DNA of 64,000 bases from Leptolinea tardivitalis (GTDB lineage Bacteria > Chloroflexota > Anaerolineae > Anaerolineales > Anaerolineaceae): NCBI RefSeq assembly GCF_001050275.1, contig NZ_BBYA01000010.1, forward strand, positions 248,001 through 312,000, read 5' to 3'. This document shows, piece by piece, positions 58,500-64,000 of the stretch. A program made the position numbers and the translations under genes. A model generated the notes under the pieces. It was not told the origin of the DNA. It saw only the letters and a program-made list of their open reading frames with translations, and ran no database searches. Numbering within the stretch: position 1 is the first letter of the stretch; the number at the start of each line of letters is the position of its first letter.

Positions 58500-59672
58500 T
58501 TACTTCTCTGCCAGACGCAGTATTTCACGGATGGCATTTCGATCCAACGGAACAAAATTGCCTACCGTATGGGTATTTCCATTGGTGCACTTATCCGCCA
58601 TCTCATCAATCCGATCATCTTTGATTCCCAGGTCAGCCAGGCGGGTTCCCAGTCCCATAGATTTGGAGAATGCTTCCAAACGAGCAATTCCCTGCAGAGC
58701 AACGGCTTCGGGGTTGAACACATCCATATCTACATTCCAAACCCGAACAGCCCACTGGGCAAATCGGTTGACATCATGATGCCACACGTATTTCATCCAC
58801 GCCGGGAAAACTACCGCCAGACCGGCGCCGTGGGCAACATCATAGATACCGCTGATTTCATGCTCAATATCATGCGAAGCCCAATCCCCGATTCGGCCAG
58901 TATTCAACAGGTTATTATGGGCAATCGTTCCCGCCCACATGATTTCTGCCCAGGCATCGTAGTTCCTGGGATCTTCCAATACCAAAGGCGCCTGGTTGAT
59001 CAGGGTTTTCATCGTTGCTTCAATCAGACGATCGGTAAAAGAAACATGGGGCACGTTGGTAAAGTACCGTTCCATCAGATGCGCCATGATGTCTGTGACA
59101 CCACAGGCAACCTGGAATTTTGGAAGAGAAAACGCCAGTTCGGGATTCAAAATGGAAAACCGTGGGTAGAGCAATTCTGAATTGACGGAACGCTTCAACC
59201 AGCCTTCTTCGTTGGTGATAACCGTTCCGGTACTGGATTCACTCCCCGCTGCCGGAATGGTCAGCACGGTACCAACAGGCAAAGCCGATTGGGGGGCACC
59301 TTTTCCCATGTAAAAATCCCATACATTACCATCAATGACGGCACCCATAGCGATGGCCTTGGCTGAATCAATCACGCTTCCACCGCCCACAGCCAGGATC
59401 AAACCGAGCTGATTTTCTTTGGCCAGCCTGATGCCTTCCTGAACCAGGCTGAACCGCGGATTAGGCTTGACACCCCCCAATTCAATCCAGCTCACCCCGG
59501 CCTTCTTAAGGGAAGCCATCACCCTGTCGTACAGACCGGAGGATTTTATACTTCCACCTCCGTAATGCAACAGCACCTTTTTGCTGTAAAAAGCTGTTTC
59601 TTCCCCAACATGGTCTTCCATCCCCCGCCCAAAGAGGATTTTTGTAGGATTTTGGAATACGAAGTTTTCCAT
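58500..59672 (-). CDS. iron-containing alcohol dehydrogenase
   Basis: The product is 390 residues from the ATG at 59672 (AGGAG upstream). It begins MENFVFQNPTKILFGRGMED. GGGSVIDSAKAIAMGAV and PAAGSESSTGTVITN are the nucleotide and substrate loops. Metal ligands appear in DIMAHLMERYF, GAGLAVVFPAWMKYVWHHDV and the Asp of CGVTDIM. It resembles butanol or lactaldehyde dehydrogenases (YqhD/BdhA-like). It is followed on the same strand, upstream in sequence, by the LacI gene 34 bp away, so the two may be co-transcribed. Confidence 0.87.
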   Translation of the reverse strand: MENFVFQNPTKILFGRGMEDHVGEETAFYSKKVLLHYGGGSIKSSGLYDRVMASLKKAGVSWIELGGVKPNPRFSLVQEGIRLAKENQLGLILAVGGGSVIDSAKAIAMGAVIDGNVWDFYMGKGAPQSALPVGTVLTIPAAGSESSTGTVITNEEGWLKRSVNSELLYPRFSILNPELAFSLPKFQVACGVTDIMAHLMERYFTNVPHVSFTDRLIEATMKTLINQAPLVLEDPRNYDAWAEIMWAGTIAHNNLLNTGRIGDWASHDIEHEISGIYDVAHGAGLAVVFPAWMKYVWHHDVNRFAQWAVRVWNVDMDVFNPEAVALQGIARLEAFSKSMGLGTRLADLGIKDDRIDEMADKCTNGNTHTVGNFVPLDRNAIREILRLAEK

Positions 59673-59706
59673 AATAATCACTTCTCCTTTTTCTTGAAAA
59701 GAAAGA

Positions 59707-60774
59707 TTAATGCCCCGGCACAGAAAAACAATTTTTTCCTGATTCTTTGCACCGTGTGGTACCCCTGAAAATCAAATTGGTTTCAAGGGTGATGGTTTTT
59801 GTTCGCGGTCTCCTGCCAGCCATCATTTGACACAACATTCCAGCACTCCGCGCCCCCATCTCAAATGCCGGTTGTGAAACCGTCGAAAGCGGCGGATCAA
59901 CCAGCGTTGCCAGTTCAATATCATCAAATCCGATGATTTCCACCTGTTCAGGTACTGAAATTCCGGCTTTCTTTAGAGCCCGCAGCGCACCCACGGCCAT
60001 TAAATCGTTGGCTGTAAATATGGCCGTAAAAGGGAAACTGCCGAAAGAGGCAGGATGATGATTGGATAGCAGGTCTTTCGTCAAACGATAACCGCTTTCG
60101 ATGGAGAAGTCGCCGTAAACAATTCTTACCGAGCTTTCAGCCAGCCCATTTTCTCTGACAATGTCTTCCACCCCATTCTGCCGGTCTCTCGATTGCGAAT
60201 AATCAAGCGGTCCATTGATGAAAAGAAGCGAACTTCCAGGTTTTGATAATAAGTAGGACGCCGCCAGACGTCCACCCTGCCGGTTATCTACATACACACC
60301 AGGATATTTTGCAGGTCCTTCAATGATTCTGTCTACCAGCACATAAGGAATATTTTCATCGTCCAACAGTTCAAGCTGACAATCGCAATCTGATTCAGCG
60401 GAATCAAGGATGATTCCATCCACGCCCTTCTCAATCAACACAGTGACATATTCTTTTTCTTTAACAATGTTATGGTCAGAATTACACAAAAACAAACTGT
60501 ACCCGGCTTTTTTCAATGTATCTTCTGCACCGCGAACCAGCAGAGAATAGTACGGGTTGACGATATCCGGGATGATCACACCGACTGAGGCTGATTTACC
60601 AGTGGCCAGGCAGCGCGCCAGGCTGTTCGGTTGGAATCCTGTCTCACGAACAATATCCTGAATCCGCTGGCGTGTTTCAGGACCCACCCCTTCGGGGCGG
60701 TTATTTAATACACGGGAAACCGTCGCCTTTGAAACCCCGGCCTTTCTGGCAATATCTGCAATCGTTATTTTCAT
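59707..60774 (-). CDS. LacI-family transcriptional repressor
   Basis: This 355-residue protein begins MKITIADIARKAGVSKATVS with the RVLNNRPEGVGPETRQRI hinge of LacI/GalR proteins. A periplasmic-binding-like ligand domain follows: SVGVIIPDIVNPYYSLLVRG, GVDGIILDSAESDCDCQLEL, FTANDLMAVGALRALKKAGI. It probably binds a sugar or sugar phosphate. A long palindrome sits just before the gene, so it autoregulates and may also control the iron dehydrogenase. The ribosome site is weak. Confidence 0.88.
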   Translation of the reverse strand: MKITIADIARKAGVSKATVSRVLNNRPEGVGPETRQRIQDIVRETGFQPNSLARCLATGKSASVGVIIPDIVNPYYSLLVRGAEDTLKKAGYSLFLCNSDHNIVKEKEYVTVLIEKGVDGIILDSAESDCDCQLELLDDENIPYVLVDRIIEGPAKYPGVYVDNRQGGRLAASYLLSKPGSSLLFINGPLDYSQSRDRQNGVEDIVRENGLAESSVRIVYGDFSIESGYRLTKDLLSNHHPASFGSFPFTAIFTANDLMAVGALRALKKAGISVPEQVEIIGFDDIELATLVDPPLSTVSQPAFEMGARSAGMLCQMMAGRRPRTKTITLETNLIFRGTTRCKESGKNCFSVPGH

Positions 60775-60781
60775 ATTTTCA

Positions 60782-60810
60782 ACGTAACCGGTTTAGTAAA
60801 CCGGTTACGT
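60782..60810. promoter_or_regulatory. LacI operator, 29-bp perfect palindrome
   Basis: ACGTAACCGGTTTA (60782-60795) and TAAACCGGTTACGT (60797-60810) are perfect complements around a central G. It lies just downstream of the -10 box on the minus strand, the standard position for LacI-family repression. The core AACCGGTT has the palindromic CG centre expected for the family. Confidence 0.8.
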
Positions 60811-60812
60811 AT

Positions 60813-60840
60813 ATTATAGTAGGAAATTTATGTTTTTCAA
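60813..60840 (-). promoter_or_regulatory. promoter of the lacI-like gene
   Basis: On the minus strand TTGAAA (60835-60840) and TATAAT (60813-60818) are separated by 16 bp. The operator overlaps the transcription start. Confidence 0.6.
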
Positions 60841-60956
60841 TCCTGAAATTTCACCTCAAAATTCAAACCTGATAGATGGTGCATTCCTTGCATCTGCCAG
60901 ATGATAGAATTTAATCGACATAGAATCCGAATGACTGTCAACCGTGGGGAACCCGT

Positions 60957-61931
60957 ATGGCTGAAGCTGAACCAACTTTTATTCAAACATTGGAAGATTT
61001 ATCCCGACAGGCAGTACAGTTTGCCCGGGAGAAATTCGGGCTGGCTCTTGATTTTTCCATGACAAGCCTGCCCAAACTGGAACGGCTCCTGGATATGGCC
61101 CATCAGAGTTATCTGGCCGGAAACGTTTCAGATCAGGGGCTGGAACGTTCCGTTCAGGTTTGGGGCGCCTATTTGGGCGAAACCATGCGGCGAAATAAAG
61201 GGGGTGTCTGGAAAATTGACCGGAATCAGACAGGAGACCGGCGAATGTTTTTGCTGACCCAGGGTGTGACTGTTTATCCATTTGAACAGGTTCGCCAGAA
61301 GATCACCGGCATTCAACCTGCCATGCCAGACCGCGATGAATTACCTCAACCAGACGTCAAACCCCGAAAAGGACTCAATCCGCTGATATTTGTGTTCATT
61401 GCCATCGGGGTGCTCCTGATTACCGCAGCTGTGGGTGGTATCTGGTATTACCTGGACCAACAAAAGGCTGCCGCGGCACAGGCTCAGGCGCGGACAGCCT
61501 ATGAAGCTCCCTTTCTGGAATTCTTTTCGGAATATATGGGCGAATACAATGAAGATCTGACAGATGTTCCCATAGCTGGCAAGGTTTTAGTGATTGACAA
61601 AGTTTACGGCCGGGTAGCCGCCTTGAATTACAAAATACCAGAAGAAATCAGGGCGGCCAATCCAGACGAGGTGGCCGGAATTGTCCAGCAGCACTGCTTC
61701 GGGGCGGATATCGGCGTGTATTCGGGTGAAATCGCCTACACAAACCGGATGACCTGCCGTTTATCGGTTGTAGACCTTAAAAAACACAAAGTAGTGGCCG
61801 CTCAAGATTTTATCGGCCGGCAATTGATCGAACAGGTCCGGGTGGACAAATATGGAAATCCCATCGAGGATCCATATGCCGGGATTGACCAGCAGCAGAT
61901 GGTCGATTGGATTCGAGCCCGGGTGCAGTAA
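60957..61931 (+). CDS. single-span membrane protein of unknown function
   Basis: This 324-residue protein has a soluble N-terminal domain (residues 1-120) with LPKLERLLDMAHQSYLAGNV and VQVWGAYLGETMRRNKGGVW, resembling small uncharacterised DUF3806-like domains. A Pro-rich linker leads to one transmembrane helix (LIFVFIAIGVLLITAAVGGI, about 142-161). A coiled-coil QQKAAAAQAQART and an extracytoplasmic domain with two cysteines follow. GGGGAA precedes the ATG. The function is unknown. Confidence 0.65.
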   Translation: MAEAEPTFIQTLEDLSRQAVQFAREKFGLALDFSMTSLPKLERLLDMAHQSYLAGNVSDQGLERSVQVWGAYLGETMRRNKGGVWKIDRNQTGDRRMFLLTQGVTVYPFEQVRQKITGIQPAMPDRDELPQPDVKPRKGLNPLIFVFIAIGVLLITAAVGGIWYYLDQQKAAAAQAQARTAYEAPFLEFFSEYMGEYNEDLTDVPIAGKVLVIDKVYGRVAALNYKIPEEIRAANPDEVAGIVQQHCFGADIGVYSGEIAYTNRMTCRLSVVDLKKHKVVAAQDFIGRQLIEQVRVDKYGNPIEDPYAGIDQQQMVDWIRARVQ

Positions 61932-61962
61932 AGATACTCTCCCAAGGGGACATCTCTCTATT

Positions 61963-64000
61963 GTGAACAATACCAATGCCATAGTGCTTCTGCGATCGAA
62001 GCTTTGCCCTCCATTCAAAAAAAAAGACGAGATAGAACGGCCGCGGCTTTCTGATGCGATTTCTTCCTTGTTTTTTTATCCATTAATTCTGGTATCGGCA
62101 CCTACAGGTTATGGAAAAACCACCCTGCTTTCCACATTCTTTTTCCAAAACAGGGAACATTGTGTCTGGCTATCATTGGATGAAAGAGACAATGATCCCG
62201 TTTGTTTTTGGAAAGCCTTTATCGCTTCCATAGGACAAATCTTTCCGGAGGTACAACCTGATTTAACTTTAATTCTTCCAGGAATGGGAATTGAAACGTT
62301 GACCGGCGGATTGGATATCATTCTCAATCAACTGTCCACAGACTACAATTCTCTGATATTAATTCTTGATAATTTTCAACATATTGAAAATCCGGCCATT
62401 CTAAACGGCCTTGATTATTTAATTCAACATGCGCCACCTCAGTTTCATCTAGTAATCTCTACTCAAAAGAACCCGGCGCTCTCCCTTAACCGGTTGAAAA
62501 CAAAAAATCAGCTTTTTGAAATCACTACCAGGGATCTCGCATTTAGTGAAAATGAGGTTTACAAGTTACTTAAAGATCAATGTTTTTCTGAAAATATAGA
62601 TGACCTTGTTACACAAATCATGGCTGTTTCCAAAGGATGGCCAGCCGGAATTCGGTTACTCATTCATGCCCTGCAACAATCTCCTGATTTTCACAACTCA
62701 TTAAATAAAAGCCAGGAAGTGGCAATTGATTTTTTAACGGAAGAAGTTCTTCATCCTCTTGACAGGGAGCTTACAGATTTTGCCAAAGAGGTTTCCGTGT
62801 TGGATTCGTTTACTTCCGAATCAGCAACCGCCTTAACCGGCAGGAAAAATGTGCAACAAATAATCCGGCAAATGCAGGAATCGAATCTTTTTTTGGAACA
62901 ATCAGGAGACCAATACCAATTTCATCCTTTTTTTCGTGAGGCAGTGAACAGAAATCGGCCAGCAGACCTTACCATTATGTTGCACAAAAAAGCAGCGGAT
63001 TGGTATTCAGCAACCCACGATCTGGATAAAGCTATTCAACATGCTCTGAAAGCACAGGATTGGTTATTAGGTATTAATCTAATCCTACAAATTAGTAAGG
63101 AAAAGCTGTGCAATGGTGAAATCCACACGTTAGAATCCTGGCTTCTGGCAATTCCAGAAGAATTCCGCAACCAGAATTTTAGTCTTCAGGTGTTACTTGG
63201 ATGGGTTTGGTTCATTCTAGGCAAAATCCCCGAAACAATGGCATTGTTCCCTGTCCTGGAACAAACGGAACCGGTTGGTGATAGTCCTGATGTCGGTCTT
63301 TGGTACGGGTTGCAATGTCAGCTTGCATTGCTTCATGAAAACAATCTTCTTGCGCTTAAACTTGCTCAAAAGGCTCTAGAGCAAATACCTCAAGACCTAT
63401 CATTCTTTCGTGGATTAATCCTTCATTCATTGGGGTCAGCGCAACAAGCTCTGGCTGATTCCAATGGTGCCATTCATGCTTTCACCGAATCAGTGGAAAC
63501 CAACCTGTACACTGGAAATAAATTAATAGCCATTTTCTCGTTGGTCAGCCTCGGGTTGGAATTGAATGAACAAGTACGATTAAGCGAAGCAAGGTTAGTT
63601 TGCGAGGAGAAACTGGATGAAATCATCCCTCCAGAAAAACAATCAGACCCATTAACCGGGTTGGTCGATCTGCTATTCACACGATTCTACTGGGAAACAA
63701 ACGAACTTCAGGAGGCAGAAAAATTTCTTTCTTCCAGTGCCATGAAACTGGATCAATTGGGTATACCGGGTTTCCAGATATCATGTGAGATGATTCGAGT
63801 GTATTTATTGATGGCCCAAGAGAAATACAGCGAAGCCCTTCAACTGGCGAATCGTTACCGCTTAAGAACACAATCGCAAGAGTACATCGGATACCACCAA
63901 ATTTTCAGTATGCTGAGAGCAGAAATTTATCTTCGCATGGGTCGAATGGCCGATGTAGCCAATTGGCTGGAAAAGGCTTCCCTGTCATCCTCTCCCTGGG
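61963..64000 (+). CDS. MalT/LuxR-like transcriptional activator (C-terminus outside window)
   Basis: The frame is open from a GTG at 61963 to the window end, 679 codons. A second GTG at 61984 is possible. It begins VNNTNAIVLLRSKLCPPF and has IERPRLSD, the usual entry to MalT-type NTPase domains. Walker A is SAPTGYGKTTLL near residue 47 and Walker B LILILDNFQHIENP near 130. After residue 330 come tetratricopeptide-like helical repeats. The LuxR-type DNA-binding domain would lie outside the window. Such proteins are large sugar- or signal-dependent activators. Confidence 0.8.
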   Translation, partial: MNNTNAIVLLRSKLCPPFKKKDEIERPRLSDAISSLFFYPLILVSAPTGYGKTTLLSTFFFQNREHCVWLSLDERDNDPVCFWKAFIASIGQIFPEVQPDLTLILPGMGIETLTGGLDIILNQLSTDYNSLILILDNFQHIENPAILNGLDYLIQHAPPQFHLVISTQKNPALSLNRLKTKNQLFEITTRDLAFSENEVYKLLKDQCFSENIDDLVTQIMAVSKGWPAGIRLLIHALQQSPDFHNSLNKSQEVAIDFLTEEVLHPLDRELTDFAKEVSVLDSFTSESATALTGRKNVQQIIRQMQESNLFLEQSGDQYQFHPFFREAVNRNRPADLTIMLHKKAADWYSATHDLDKAIQHALKAQDWLLGINLILQISKEKLCNGEIHTLESWLLAIPEEFRNQNFSLQVLLGWVWFILGKIPETMALFPVLEQTEPVGDSPDVGLWYGLQCQLALLHENNLLALKLAQKALEQIPQDLSFFRGLILHSLGSAQQALADSNGAIHAFTESVETNLYTGNKLIAIFSLVSLGLELNEQVRLSEARLVCEEKLDEIIPPEKQSDPLTGLVDLLFTRFYWETNELQEAEKFLSSSAMKLDQLGIPGFQISCEMIRVYLLMAQEKYSEALQLANRYRLRTQSQEYIGYHQIFSMLRAEIYLRMGRMADVANWLEKASLSSSPW

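Noticed and set aside
1-64000. CRISPR arrays, rRNA genes, insertion sequence transposases, integrase
   Set aside because: I looked for regularly spaced repeats and for typical recombinase or transposase motifs and saw none; the element's integrase is probably outside the window.

Overview
This window looks like the chromosome of an environmental bacterium of the Chloroflexota (Anaerolineae) type. That guess rests only on gene style: long compact operons, GGAGG-type ribosome sites, a large Ser/Thr-rich VirB4-like ATPase, WYL and MalT-like regulators, and an orphan xanthine-dehydrogenase-like subunit. No rRNA or intact tRNA is present to confirm it.

Positions 1-34.8 kb are the right part of an integrative conjugative element (ICE) or integrated plasmid. 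Its left end lies outside the window. Backbone genes on the minus strand are a VirB4/TraC-like ATPase with small membrane and secreted partners (1-6.1 kb) and, at the other side, SSB, a DnaA-N-like replication initiator with an iteron-like candidate origin, a tandem-domain DNA-binding protein and ParA (27.5-34.4 kb). Between them sits a defence cargo (about 7.2-27.4 kb). It holds a pPIWI-RE operon (WYL regulator, PD-(D/E)XK nuclease, DinG-type helicase, pPIWI-RE protein), an AddAB-like helicase-nuclease operon with an 83-residue leader gene, and a divergent QatABCD operon. The pPIWI-RE and AddAB operons each carry the same long perfect palindrome just upstream of the first gene. This suggests that one WYL repressor controls both, so that AddAB may belong to the PIWI system. 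A very short promoter-driven hairpin RNA with a C-rich loop lies beside the 3' end of the PIWI operon.

The ICE ends at a 3' fragment of an initiator-tRNA(Met)-like gene (34.74-34.79 kb). Degenerate relatives of this junction recur at 34.9, 41.7 and 46.6 kb, which suggests serial insertion at one tRNA site. The second module (35-41.4 kb) carries a frameshifted phosphoesterase, an HTH/ImmA-IrrE/PIN-like cassette, an OLD-type ATPase-TOPRIM gene with a KTSC partner, and an HsdR remnant. The third module (41.8-46.4 kb) is bounded by direct repeats of about 200 bp and carries arsR, a thioredoxin-like gene, an ArsP-type permease, FmdE-TSUP-FmdE and an ArsC-like gene. Three copies of a roughly 65-bp structured repeat lie at 27.4, 35.4 and 36.1 kb.

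From about 46.9 kb to the end the sequence looks like ordinary chromosome: DegV, a lipoprotein, a molybdopterin-binding oxidase subunit, lipoate-protein ligase, a three-gene ABC exporter diverging from a two-component system, a PfkB kinase, an iron alcohol dehydrogenase, a LacI repressor with its operator, a membrane protein and the start of a MalT-like regulator.
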